Assembly: GCA_029204225.1 (NCBI GenBank)
Contig: MU833290.1
Span: forward strand, 1 to 58,406
Direction of reading: 5' to 3'
Source of the DNA: Diphasiastrum complanatum
Lineage: Eukaryota > Streptophyta > Lycopodiopsida > Lycopodiales > Lycopodiaceae
DNA: 58,406 bases
A program made the position numbers and the translations under genes. Under the pieces are notes generated by a model. The model was not told the DNA's origin. It did no database searches and worked only from the letters and a program-made list of their open reading frames with translations. Numbering within the stretch: the stretch's first letter is position 1; each line of letters opens with the position of its first letter. This document shows positions 23,701-33,115 of this stretch, in pieces.

Positions 23701-24442
23701 GGTGGTGTGTAGCCGGGCCCGCAGACTGCAACTTTCGAGATAGCCTCTCAAAAGATGCGGGATGATGCCATGATAAAGGGGAGGTTCAGGTCATAGAACA
23801 TTTGTGCTATGGTCCTGGTGGCCTCTCTATGCTGCCCCTCTCTGAAAGATCCCGGCATGGACATCTGTCTGGTGCCTCGGGATGTGGATGGCTGGGAGGA
23901 TGCGGATGGACGATGCGGATGTGGAGGTGGTGGCATAGGTGCAGGCGCGGAAGCGGAGGATGTGGACGGCCCGTGCAGATCTGACGGTGATGGCAGAGGC
24001 GTAGGTGTAGCAGTGGAGGCCGTGGATCCATGGGGAGTACTGGCGGAGGCGGAGGTGGAGGCGGTGGCGGGGGCGGCGGCGAGGGCAGGTGCGGATGCAG
24101 CGGCGAGGGCGGGTGCGGATGCGACGGTGGGGGCGGTGGCGCTGGGTGTACCAGTGGCAGGGTCAGTGGCAGTGGGTGCACCAGTAGAAATAGAGTCCGC
24201 GGCATCTGTGGACGGCTCGCCGGGCTCAACAGCTGTCCATAATGCGAGCCCTCTTCGCAGCGGGGATGACCATACAAATGCCGATCCCATAGCGTCCCCC
24301 CCTGGGTCGGACTCGCAACCCCCCCCAGATGTGCTCGAACCCGAGAGGCGTTCCCTGTGAACTGCTTTCGACAAAAAGGGCAACGCCACTTTTTGTCGGG
24401 CATGACCTCCACCTCATCCCAAATGGGACGAGCAGCCATCTC

Positions 24443-24473
<31 letters not shown>

Positions 24474-24758
24474 CACACACACGCACACACACAAAAGCAC
24501 GGAAATCCAAGCTCTCTCCTGCCCTAAACCCTAAACCCCAAACCCAAGCACCCTTGAACCTAAATCCTAAACTCACACACACACACTGTGCACACACACA
24601 AATCCTCTCTCTCTACGTTCCTCACACTCTCTGTCTCTTCCTCTCTCTCTCTCTCACACACAGATCACCACACACACACAACTGAATGCACACAAATCAA
24701 CACACAATTTTCACACACACACAATTTTCTCTCTCTCACACACACACACACACAAACA

Positions 24759-24820
<62 letters not shown>

Positions 24821-27800
24821 GCTCTCCCACACTCTCCCTCTTCCGCCCTCTGCCTGCTCTCGGGTTCTGCGGACTGTCCGCAGGGCCCGCGGGTTTTTGC
24901 TTTTTTTTTCTTTTCTTTTTTTAAAAAAACGCGTCCGGGGCCCGGACATGTTCTGGGCCCCGGACGCGTCCGCGTCCAGACGCTGGACGCGTCCAGCCTT
25001 TAAAAAAAAAAAATTAAAAAAAAAAAGGACGCGTCTGACCCCGCGTCCGGAGGTGAGACACGTCCGGGTCCGGGCATCGGAGGCGGAGACGGACGCGGAC
25101 GCGGCCATTTTGGCCCGGACCCTCATGTCTGATATATATATATCAATCAGTGTTTATGACTGTGACATAATTCTAGCAAGATGATGATTGACAACAATGG
25201 AAGACCAGTCCTGATGTACAGAAGTGGCAAAATTCCTTACCAACGAGATTTTAGACATAATTAGCAGCTAGCTATTGTTGATCCTCTGAAGCTAAGGCTC
25301 TGTTTCAGATGTCAGATTATTCTTCCTATGACATGTATCTGAAGTTTTCAGAACAAAGCTTTCCAAGGGGAAAGTGAACCTTTATATTCTATGATAGTGA
25401 TCATTTTATGACAGACCCTTCGCCTTTTACATTCTGGAAAAACACGCGTGCACTCACGCACACACACACATTACAAATTTATGTAAATTGAACTTATTTG
25501 GAATTTTCATAACCATCCCCATGTACATGAGGTAGGATAGCAAAAAACTCTTTCGGCATGCTAGATTGGACTAAATCATTGGGAGCTTTAGCCATGCTAG
25601 TAAGTAAATATAAATACATTGACAGCTTCATGGCTTCTTATATTGTTTTGCTACTTTGGCCACATTGATTACATTTGGAGCCTAAAACGTGATTGATTGT
25701 ATTTGGTCCCACTTTGGCTATGTAGTCACAGGGTCAAAAAACCAACAAGAAAGAGACCTTAAGCTGGACACCAAACTCTCATAATGGACTATAAACTGTA
25801 TTTGGATTTTAATATCATTCAGTCCATCCTCCTTTGTAACTTAATACGATAGAGATAGTGAGTTTTTTCAAGGAAGAACACGTAAAGATAAAGTACCTTC
25901 ATTTGTTGGTTTTCAAGCCGGAGCATGTCAATTGTTCTTGATATCTTACTTGGAGGATGATAAAATCATTTGTCATGTTGCTAGCCATTTTCCTATTTAC
26001 ACATTCTTTTGCCTTGAGCACCTTTATTTCCACTGTATTGTCGGTTTATGAGCTATGATCTAAAATTTATATAACAATGGTTATTGTTCCATACTTTAAA
26101 TGGACAGAAAGCTCAAATGGAAAGTTACTTGCACAAACCTAAAAAAAGGTTTTCTGTTTATTGTCATCTCAGAAAATCTACTCAGAAAGTAGTAATTTTC
26201 ATACTTCAACCTTGACTACAAAATGAACAATACTATTCCACTACAAAATGAACAATACTATTCCATATGTACTAGTTCCTCGTATTTGCATTCTAGAGAA
26301 CACAAAAGATAAAAGAGAAAGGTTTAGATACGAAACCTTTGCTATGGCCCATCAGGAAACTAACTTGCCGATTTTCTGCCCTCCAAAATGAAGTCACAGA
26401 CCGAATGTCTTCCACCTCCTTCCAGTAGTTTCCATAGGAGAAATTTCCTTCGCTATCTCTGCGCAGATCCAACCAAACACCAGTGAACAAGGGGCAGCTT
26501 GCTGTACGCTTCTCTGCGACTAGTAGCCAGCCCAAAGGACAAACTTGATGCCTAAAACTCTTCAAAAGTAGGACTTACAACACAAATATGCAAAAAGATG
26601 AACTTGGAAGCTCGTACTTATACATATTCCATATTATGTTGCCACAATCTTGGTTCAATCTTCAGATAAAAAGTGTTACCCATTCCCAGAAAAGTCAAAT
26701 CTGAATGTGCTTATTCCTTCCTCAACCAAGGCCGACGCTACGGTGCGCAACGTGAAAGTCTCCTGTCACAACTTGAATGAGCTCATTAACACATTGGGAA
26801 TTTTATTTACACATACCTTTTGCAAGCAAGAGCCAAGAAATCATGAATCGCAACATTGAAATGAAATTACAAAACAAATTACAAATGCCACAGATAACAA
26901 AGGAACAGACAATCTACCAAGACTTCATTAGGTTAGCCATCCCCATGAAGAACAAAGAGCAAGTAGTTGGAGACATAAAACTTTCTAAATGACTTTAATG
27001 GCTACAGTCGGGTCACCCAGAGTACACACACAAGAAATTGCAATTAGATGGGGACAGCACACATACATAATAATGTCCTTTGACATGCATGGCGTTGAGT
27101 ATCTTTAGAAGGCACGAGCTCTGCCTTCGAGGAACGTCAATGCAAGTTCTTGAAGACCTTTATGAATAACATGTGCCTTGTTGACCATGTGCCACTAGCT
27201 CAACTACCGAGAAAAATTGCTGGTGTCAGTTGGCCGGCATTTCTACTAAGTACCATGTATACATTGAACAAGTGGTACCTTGGTCCACATTGTCTTTAAG
27301 CATTGATCATAGAAATTTAAGTTGGAAAATTAGGCGTTAAGCTCTCAAAAGTGTATTTTTCCTTGTGCTAAGACAGTTATGAGTGTGTGATTGGAGCAGT
27401 CAATGATATTCTAGTGTACTTTCAGGCCTCCTTAAATCATTTACATCACCAACTATGCAGGATCAGCCATCTGGCAGATACACAGCATGCCAGCAAAGCC
27501 CTAACTATCTGGATGGGCGCAAGTCCCTCTTTCCCTAGCACTAAGCTTCTCGCAGAGACTATAAAGAGGCATTTATCCTCTTATTTTGGTTGTTGGTCAT
27601 CATGGTACTTTGAAATTGTTTTTAAGAGAGAGATCTACCATAATGCTCCTTTGTAAGAAGACTTGCTGAAAAGTAAGTTTTAATTATCTTGATATCTTGA
27701 CAGACATTGATATATGATTAACAGTAAATTGTTTTGTTCAACTGTGTTATGGATAATTTTGTGGGATGTGTTTTGACTTGGTATCAGAGCAGTTTGCGAG

Positions 27801-30580
27801 GAAGTAAGCACAACTTTTGTAAGCATCCAAAATCCACAGTAGGCTTGAAAAAAATTGGATCTACTTTGCTGCATCTCCCTCATGTTCGGCTGTCAGCTCT
27901 GAATTGCGGTACAGAAGTCAATTTCAATCTGAGATCATGTTCGGCCTCCTAAAGGCACCTTGCTGAAGGAGATACATTCATGCCAGTAGATTCAACAGTT
28001 CAAATTTTTCCCGCACTTAGTCTTTTGATCTGTTGCAGAACATTTTTAGAAGATGATCAGATCATTGGGTTCCCTACTGGCACCAAGAATTCATATATAA
28101 ATTTCAATCTGGATTGCTGAAAGTTGAAGACATTGAAATCCAATTTTAATGACTATTTCCGGCGCCTCATCGTTTCAAGTATTTAGTACATTTCCAGGTC
28201 TGATTGCATAATCAGCCTTCCTATAATGAATCGCTGAATAATGTTTTTTCACATTTTGATATGGATATCAAAAACCGAGGGAAATCGAAATTCATCATTC
28301 ATGTTATGTCAAGACTTCATCTCTTTGATGTGATATTATAGATACCATAGATCATGATACAAACGATCATGATATAGATACTATAGATCATATACAAACG
28401 ATACAAACATTTCAAGATACTATAGATCATGATACAAACGATAATGTGTCAGCATGCAGGCTTTCTACAAAGGAAGTCAAAAACCTGAGAGGCATCAACT
28501 ATAGAGCAGCTACACATGGGCAAACAGCTTGTGGGGATAAATAGGCAATGTGAGTGCCATTGTGAGACGCATTGTGAGAGGCCTTCTAAGAGGCATTTTC
28601 AGAGGCTGAGAGAGAGCCAGTGAGAGGCTATGAGAGGCTGTGCGAGAGCCAATGTGTTGTGAGAGAAAGTTGCCCGAGATGGCAGGGCGCAGACCACCTG
28701 ACGTGAGCGTTTGCCTTGCATCCGTTCGCATGCAATTTAGGCTTGTTCTGTGTTTTTAATAGTTTATTTCCATCGTGGTATATAGCTTGACGGGCTGCTT
28801 TGTGTGCAGACGATGAAGCTAACAGAAGAGGTCTGAAGGCACAATGAAAGGCATGAGAAGCTTCGCACAGAGCAAAAAGAGAGAGATTCAGCAGAGACAC
28901 CCGGAGCTGCAGCCCCCTACCCCCACTGGCGAGGGCAAGGAAACACAGCGGCGGGGAATTAACTACACTGCGCAGCAACTGGCCATGGTCAGGGAAAGGG
29001 TGCGAATTCGTCAGGCTAACCAGGAGGCAAAGCAAGAGATTAATGCACCTGACCAAGCCGACAAGTCTGTGGGCTCTTTGGCGCCTAGTTAATGCCGTCA
29101 AAACACTTCCGTTTTCTGGCTGTGAATTGGGCTAGTTGCCATCAACAACAACATATCTGCATAGTAAAAGCTTGTAAAACTAGATAGCTTGTAATACTAG
29201 ATAGTTGGAAGATTTTCTTGTACCCTTTGGTTTCTCATAAGCAATTCTCATCTTAGAGGTTCCTACTGAATAAGACCTTTGAAGGTTATTCAAGTATACC
29301 GTTCACCGTTCTGAAAGAAAAGGGCATTGCAGTTTGTAATGCTTGTATGGCATAGATGGGTTTTTGCAATTGATTTGCTGGTGATTTATTGGTGAAAAAA
29401 AATCTTGTTCAAGATTGTAAAATAGAAACTGCATCGAATTGAAATTAATTGAAACTATGATTCACACACGCACATACAATACGAGATGAAATTGACAACA
29501 GGGCATGACAATTAAACATCGACATATACATAAAAGTGCAACAAATAAAATGTGTCGAAAAATGGATGCATATATTAAATGGTCTGAATACAATGTTCGG
29601 ACATCTGGCTGCCAAACATGCAACATGATATCAAACTGCTAAATACTGGACATCTCTTCATTTCTCTATCTCAGACTCTATCTCAAAAATCTTCCCATTA
29701 ACTATAGGCTTCCGATCGAAAAGTCTGATAATACCATCACGATAGATAGGCCACTTGCCAATTGATAGAGCTTCTTCTCTTGCGTTCTTGAACTGGATGA
29801 AGGTAAGATCTTCGTCCAGGTAGACTTTGGTATCCCGCAATTTGAATCTCTTCCCTAGAACTTCACGCCGGTGAGACACTGATGTGAAGCGGATGACAAG
29901 AGTATCCAGGTCCTTCTTAGGTCGCCAGGCAGTTTCCATACCTTTGCTATGGTGTTGAAGATTTCCTTCCAAAAACTTCTCAGCTTCTTTCACAGCATTT
30001 TTGAGAGTTCGGAATACCTCTAACACGAACATTGAGAGCTTTATGTTCTCGCAGACGGCTCTCAATGAACGTGGCTGAGATAAACGAAGGTGAAAGCGAA
30101 GGTGGAGAGATAATTGTAGACGAACCTTTAAGCACATCTGCCCATGACTGGACAGCCGTATGGTGTTGTTCCACCTGATTTTCGAGGTGCTGGATTTTAG
30201 CTGAAGTAGCGATTTGAGAAGAAGCTTCACTTTTTATAATTGCAACTTCGTTCTTGAGTTCTTGAATGGAAGTATCCAACTTCTGAAGATGCGATTGCAC
30301 CCCTAGAAGCAAAGAATCATGAGAAGCCAGTTGCTCTTTGTGATTGTTAAGGTATTCAAATAGACGGAGTTGATCATCCCGAAGAAGTTTGACCAAGGCA
30401 TATGGAGGGAAAGAAACAGGTGCTACTAGAGTCTCTGGAGTCAAGGGAATAGCTACAGTAGTTTCACTATTATCAAGAATAGGGTTTGATGGGGAGATAG
30501 GAACTGCGACAGGCATAGAAGGACAAGGGGTAGGTGGATCTGGCTGTAAGGAAGATGCTGAAGCCATGCTGGAAACAGAG

Positions 30581-30617
<37 letters not shown>

Positions 30618-31876
30618 CAAATTTGAGTCGGGCTGTTAAGAGTGGAAAACGTGGTTTAAAAAATAGTTGAATTTGAATGTGGAGTGGGCCCGGTAGATGC
30701 ATGCATGGGGAGGAGGGCCATGCATGCCATACATGCATCCTCCTCCCCATCCTTTTAGTTAAGAAAGCGTATGCATGGGTGAGGGAGAGGAGGATGCATG
30801 GGTGCACCCATACACATGCGCACAAATAGTTTTATATATATATATATAAGGATATATATATGTAATATATATAAAATTTGTGTTCCGCTGTCCGGGACGC
30901 ACACGTTCCAAAGCAAGCCTTCCAGGTGGTTGCAGCGGAACGTGTTCCGCTGCAACCATGGAGCATGTCCTCGTTTAGGAATGCGTCTCCAAGACCATTT
31001 CACATGAATATATAGAAAAGGTAGAAAATGTCCCACTTGAGCCATACATGTTCCTTCTTCAAGCTGCCTGATAGATTTGAAATCACTTGTAGCTTTTAAA
31101 ATCTGTACTCTGTTCTTTCCCCTTGATTTAGACAGCTCAAATCCAACAAGAACTTTGCCCTAACAAATCAGATGCTCTTTAATTTTCTCTCAGATGAAAC
31201 AGGGCCTAAGAGGAACTCTTCCCTAACTAGTAACATCAGGGGACAACTTTCAGATATTCTTCTCCTTCTAAATCTCTTGTACATAGTGACAAGTGTCAAT
31301 CCTCAACCACCTTTGGCCTTAATAGTGGTTGTAGTTATAGACGTTTCATCAGTTGAATGTTCACACTGGATGGAAAGTCTGCAGCAACAAAATTGAGTCT
31401 TTTAGAAGATTTCCAGTCTACAAAAATCTTGTGCTCAATTCCAAATGGCTTTTACAGCCATTAAGCTGATTCAATGACTTCACAATTGTAAATACCAATT
31501 AGCTTGTTTCTATGGAGGGCTTGCCCTGACAATTATTTTTCATATATTCTAGAGGACGCAACCCATTGGAAAGTTTTTTCTGTTCACATGCTTACTCTAG
31601 GCAAGCTCAACCCAAAGTGAAGGCCTCCAACTGTCAAGAAAATGAGAGTAGATACATTTAAAAGCTTCCACATGTCAATTTCATGCAGAACAAGGATAGC
31701 AGTAACAATAATTCTATTCACTTGTATAGGAGTTTGCAAATCAGCAACACGTACCTTATTTCAGTGAAAACCATGGCACAGAATGCATAGCTTCTCAGAT
31801 CCTGTATCATCCAAAAGCCCCACTAGCCGTTCTCTCTCCACATTTGAGATTGTAATCTTTTTAGACGTAACATTTG
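14450..31876 (-). CDS. Alpha/beta-hydrolase (serine aminopeptidase S33-like), multi-exon, possibly a pseudogene
   Basis: Five minus-strand blocks match consecutive parts of the plant alpha/beta-hydrolase family, likely a soluble esterase or lipase-like enzyme of unknown substrate. The order is correct: N-terminal strand and HGF oxyanion motif (exon A), FRFDFSGNG (B), GHSKG nucleophile elbow with the catalytic Ser (C), the [12 protein letters not shown] helix and cap (D), then the Asp in HGSWDMVVP and the His in GADHSF (E). Splice phases agree at A-B, B-C and C-D. Introns are about 4992, 221 and 9401 bp, plus about 2 kb before E. A first exon carrying the start codon was not found. An in-frame TGA at 31761-31763, just after HGFH, argues for a pseudogene or for altered splicing. 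The two large introns hold almost all the transposons of 17-31 kb. Confidence 0.75.
16673..16935 (-). CDS. Hydrolase exon D (helix and cap region)
   Basis: Begins after the acceptor ttcttgcag. The first two bases complete the Gly codon of GHSKGG, followed by [20 protein letters not shown] and [19 protein letters not shown]. The frame is open to a TAA at 16670-16672. The true donor was not identified, so the 3' part after FGSSDP is uncertain. Confidence 0.75.
17741..18180. repeat. Two 220-bp tandem copies with (GA)n spacers
   Basis: The block from gaggaaagaagaagaagcc to gaaaatctaggggagagaga occurs twice with a 220-bp period and appears identical apart from the length and purity of the (GA)n tracts. 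Each copy holds the 34-nt motif discussed separately (17821-17854 and 18041-18074). GA tracts flank both copies, so slippage or unequal exchange is the likely cause. Confidence 0.9.
18386..20234 (+). pseudogene. Scrambled CLSY/DRD1-type SNF2 chromatin-remodeler fragments
   Basis: Plus-strand pieces match helicase motifs of the plant SNF2 subfamily that serves RNA-directed DNA methylation. They are: an acidic stretch ([12 protein letters not shown], ~18400); motif [21 protein letters not shown] (18681 on), preceded by an acceptor-like cctgtcatccccag; motif [15 protein letters not shown] (18886 on), where DEGH is characteristic of CLSY/DRD1; [20 protein letters not shown] (19461 on); motif [20 protein letters not shown] (19656 on) and KEWLSKILI; and motif [22 protein letters not shown] (20084 on). 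Motif III belongs between II and the LPG segment but lies after VI, so the gene is rearranged. Stops and frame changes separate the pieces. Real exons may be present, but the order excludes a working gene. Confidence 0.65.
20710..20808. repeat. (TA)n microsatellite
   Basis: A long TA tract at about 20710-20756 is followed by tatagatacatatata variants to about 20808, inside the GC-rich right arm of the 17147-21083 element. The TA string and the facing gtatctatagatac form local palindromes. Confidence 0.9.
22200..22660. other. GC-rich insert of unknown origin inside the hAT element
   Basis: A CG-rich block (many tcgg/ccga) replaces the expected 3' part of the transposase. Several long frames cross on both strands, none with a recognised motif. 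It may be an inserted element or captured sequence. Confidence 0.35.
22677..22697 (+). repeat. Three telomere-type TTTAGGG units
   Basis: Three direct tttaggg heptamers. This is the plant telomere repeat type, but it is too short to indicate a former chromosome end. Similar ccctaaa strings occur near 24525. Confidence 0.8.
22877..24439 (-). pseudogene. hAT-family (DUF659) transposase, truncated
   Basis: ATG at 24437-24439. A BED-type zinc finger follows ([20 protein letters not shown], CxxC...H). The frame then shifts by one into an Ala/Pro/Ser-rich linker and [14 protein letters not shown], with an in-frame TGA after SRIF near 23750. A DUF659 segment ([20 protein letters not shown]) ends at a donor after 23409. 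Exon 2 (23057-23280) holds [20 protein letters not shown] and [12 protein letters not shown], the hAT catalytic region. Exon 3 starts at 22967 ([16 protein letters not shown]) and decays near 22877. Splice phases agree. The C-terminal hAT dimerisation domain is missing, so it is almost certainly inactive. In a DNA transposon this enzyme would cut and join the inverted ends. Confidence 0.8.
24440..24836. repeat. CT/CA compound microsatellites
   Basis: Alternating (CT)n and (CA)n tracts directly upstream (minus-strand sense) of the transposase ATG, the longest being (CT)n at about 24762-24818. On the minus strand this is a GA-rich leader, a common plant promoter feature. Confidence 0.85.
25132..26336. 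other. Hydrolase intron sequence, no gene recognised
   Basis: AT-rich. A small duplication of ctacaaaatgaacaatacta occurs at 26217-26262. No coding similarity was seen. Confidence 0.5.
26337..26458 (-). CDS. Hydrolase exon C (nucleophile elbow)
   Basis: A 122-bp exon reading [20 protein letters not shown], then [13 protein letters not shown]. The G-x-S-x-G elbow places the catalytic Ser in GHSKG. The acceptor is ctgcgcag, and the donor G|gtttcg leads into the 9.4-kb intron. Confidence 0.8.
26680..26762 (-). CDS. Hydrolase exon B
   Basis: An 83-bp exon reading [18 protein letters not shown] then [10 protein letters not shown]. The acceptor is ttgtgacag, and the donor GG|gtaaca leaves two bases that join the A starting exon C to make GGA, preserving the frame into DSEGNF. 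Confidence 0.75.
26763..28340. other. Hydrolase intron with an LTR relic
   Basis: tggtatcagagc at 27779-27790 is a canonical plus-strand tRNA-Met primer site, and the upstream bases ttttgact would be the end of a 5' LTR. No LTR start, second LTR or coding region was identified. Confidence 0.45.
28341..28443. repeat. Tandem gataccatagatcatgatacaaac-type repeats
   Basis: About three imperfect copies of the phrase 'atagatcatgatacaaacga', with variation in length between copies. Confidence 0.7.
28560..28735 (+). repeat. Diverged third copy of the 17.7-18.2 kb repeat
   Basis: Shares gagaggctgtg...gagagccaatg with the tandem copies at 17741-18180, and an exact 34-nt string at 28697-28730 that starts cctgacgtgagcgtttgcc and ends gttcgca. 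Upstream, an ATG gives [17 protein letters not shown] here and [17 protein letters not shown] in the other copies, so the motif could be coding. Confidence 0.7.
28844..29092 (+). CDS. Hypothetical small basic protein, 82 codons
   Basis: ATG at 28844, TAA at 29090-29092. The protein is hydrophilic and charged, with [20 protein letters not shown], a Pro/Thr-rich turn, and a helix-like [20 protein letters not shown]. No signal peptide, membrane span or known family is seen. An acceptor-like ttgtgtgcag ends at 28810, so it may be the last exon of a gene whose first exon is the 34-nt-motif ORF at 28668. It is antisense to the surrounding hydrolase intron. Coding status is unproven. Confidence 0.35.
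   Translation: MKGMRSFAQSKKREIQQRHPELQPPTPTGEGKETQRRGINYTAQQLAMVRERVRIRQANQEAKQEINAPDQADKSVGSLAPS
29101..29657. other. Intron sequence, no gene recognised
   Basis: Possible 3' flank of the small ORF (tgtaatactagatag, tcttgtaccctttgg). No coding region was seen. Confidence 0.4.
29658..30567 (-). pseudogene. L1-type LINE ORF1-like protein (frameshifted)
   Basis: The minus-strand ATG at 30565-30567 opens [17 protein letters not shown], followed by a Pro-rich start, a coiled coil (residues ~95-165, [20 protein letters not shown]) and the start of a nucleic-acid-binding domain ([11 protein letters not shown]). The frame then shifts at an A5 run near 29997 and continues as [20 protein letters not shown] ... 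[20 protein letters not shown] ... KVYLDEDLT to 29658. Coiled coil, RRM-like domain and the YLDEDLT-type C-terminal motif match L1 ORF1p, an RNA chaperone of non-LTR retrotransposons. No endonuclease/RT ORF follows. It lies in the 5-kb hydrolase intron, in the same orientation as the gene. Confidence 0.6.
30593..30613. repeat. (GA)n microsatellite
   Basis: A pure GA tract just upstream of the ORF1-like start (CT on the coding strand). Confidence 0.9.
30928..30957. repeat. 30-bp palindrome with 2-nt loop
   Basis: ggttgcagcggaac-gt-gttccgctgcaacc: 14-bp perfect arms. The core gttccgctg recurs at about 30883 (tgttccgctgt), and gaacagcgg occurs at 32296-32304, so this may be a terminal part of a repeat family. 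Confidence 0.9.
30958..31754. other. Intron sequence, no gene recognised
   Basis: AT-rich sequence with short frames only, lying just downstream (minus sense) of hydrolase exon A. Confidence 0.45.
31755..31876 (-). CDS. Hydrolase exon A (oxyanion HGF region)
   Basis: Reads [20 protein letters not shown] and then, after six residues, [12 protein letters not shown]. The acceptor is ctggttttag before 31876, and the donor is AAG|gtacgt after 31755. The codon after HGFH is TGA (31761-31763), where relatives have Ser (HGFRSSK). The frame then continues NK into the donor. The upstream frame has no Met before its stop at 31962-31964, so another exon is needed. Confidence 0.7.
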
Positions 31877-32263
31877 CTAAAACCAGCAACAAGACTTTCT
31901 TAGAGATGGACTTTGAAAGTGTATGCCTCAAAATGATTAAGATACAAAAAGCAGCCGCATTTCAAACATCAAACAATGACAATTAAAGAGGACATTGTAG
32001 AGCAGGTTCAACCAAACAGAATCTCAAAGATGACTTCCAACTTTGCACATTTCCTCAAACAACTTCTCCACAATAACATATAAACATCCTTTTGAATGAC
32101 ATGATAGTGCGCTTTCATAGATCAGTCATAACTTGCAACTTTGTAGGTAGATTTATGAACTCATCTGATTTTACTCGCCTCACCATCCTTTTATTACACA
32201 TATATAGCTCTGTTATTCATTTGTTGGCCACGAGCCCTATTTATTATGAATAATCCATAGTTG
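31877..32263. other. No gene recognised; region upstream of exon A
   Basis: A missing first hydrolase exon should lie at or beyond here on the minus strand. None was identified. Confidence 0.4.
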
Positions 32264-32720
32264 CCCGTTCCAGAACAGAACGCGTTCCGTTTTGGAACAG
32301 CGGGGGAAATTTTAAAAAAAAAAGACTCAAATATTTAACAAAGGGTCAGATTTCAGCATATATTAGTTCAGCAGATTATGGCGGAGCATCTTCAGCCAAT
32401 AGTTATTCAAATGGCTCACCATCGTGACCTCCCGTCGTGATTCTGGAAAGAGCACCTATGTGTGTAACAAAGTTTACAACCAATTTCTGGTCTGTACTAA
32501 TTGGTTACTCAAAAGCCTGTTAGACATAACCACTGCTTAGGAGAAAGAATCTGCCCACAAAAAAGGCTTGCAGTCGCTGGGATCCAAGCTGTACCACAGC
32601 GATTCTGCTCACAAACCCTCCTGTCAGATAGATCGCGGCCAGCAATTTTAACCCAAAAAAAACATTCCCAGTACATTCCGGAACGTACAGTACGTTCTGA
32701 CCCAAAAGGGTCGGAACGGG
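32264..32720. mobile_element. Candidate MITE-like element
   Basis: Bounded by cccgttcc (32264-32271) and ggaacggg (32713-32720), with further gttcc/ggaac repeats inside (cgcgttccgttttggaac; attccggaacgtacagtacg). No target duplication was recognised, so the boundaries are tentative. Confidence 0.25.
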
Positions 32721-32724
32721 TTTC

Positions 32725-33115
32725 TAATGTAGAGGCCTATAGGCCTTATCTATGCTTCTATATTCAGGATTGGCCAAGGGCCAAACTTATATTGATTAAG
32801 TGTTTGGAGTGGGGGCCCTTGAGGATGTTTTCCCTCCAAAAGCCTTGCGTCCCTTGATTTTCTACTTTTGGGGTTCCTCAGGGGAGTATCATAGGTACTA
32901 GGCATTATACCCATTCACTTTTCAGCTTATGATTTTGTATCACTCGGGCTCTTTGTGGGAGAACAATTGCCTTAGCTATCATTTGTACGCCATTGATGCT
33001 ATGTGATATTCTTTATCATTCTTTGTGAGAAATCGCTAGATTGCCTCATGTATTGTCAACTTATGCTTCACTAATACTAACATTTGTGATTTAGTTCATA
33101 ACTTGGTATCAAAGC
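32725..33115 (+). repeat. LTR relic with primer site, related to the Gypsy LTR
   Basis: Ends cataact (33103), followed directly by tggtatcaaagc (33104-33115). The 34.8-kb Gypsy LTR has the same ...ataact/tggtatc arrangement, which suggests a related family. The start of the LTR is unclear, and the downstream sequence is non-coding leader-like. Confidence 0.5.

Larger units (their letters stand above)
21215..25131. mobile_element. hAT-like DNA transposon with transposase relic
   Basis: Terminal inverted repeats cagacatgagggtccgggcc (21215-21234) and ggcccggaccctcatgtctg (25112-25131) are perfect over 20 bp, and GC-rich cgtccgcgtccgcgtcc repeats extend them to over 100 bp. The 8 bp on both sides read atatatat, as expected for a hAT target duplication, although the site is AT microsatellite. 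Inside is a minus-strand DUF659/hAT transposase, with CT/CA microsatellites at 24440-24836. Internal subterminal GC-rich repeats at 21490-21625 resemble those in the neighbour. Confidence 0.8.

Noticed and set aside
23802-24360. Gly/Ala-rich plus-strand frames antisense to the transposase.
   Set aside because: Mirror image of the Ala/Pro-rich linker of the minus-strand transposase.
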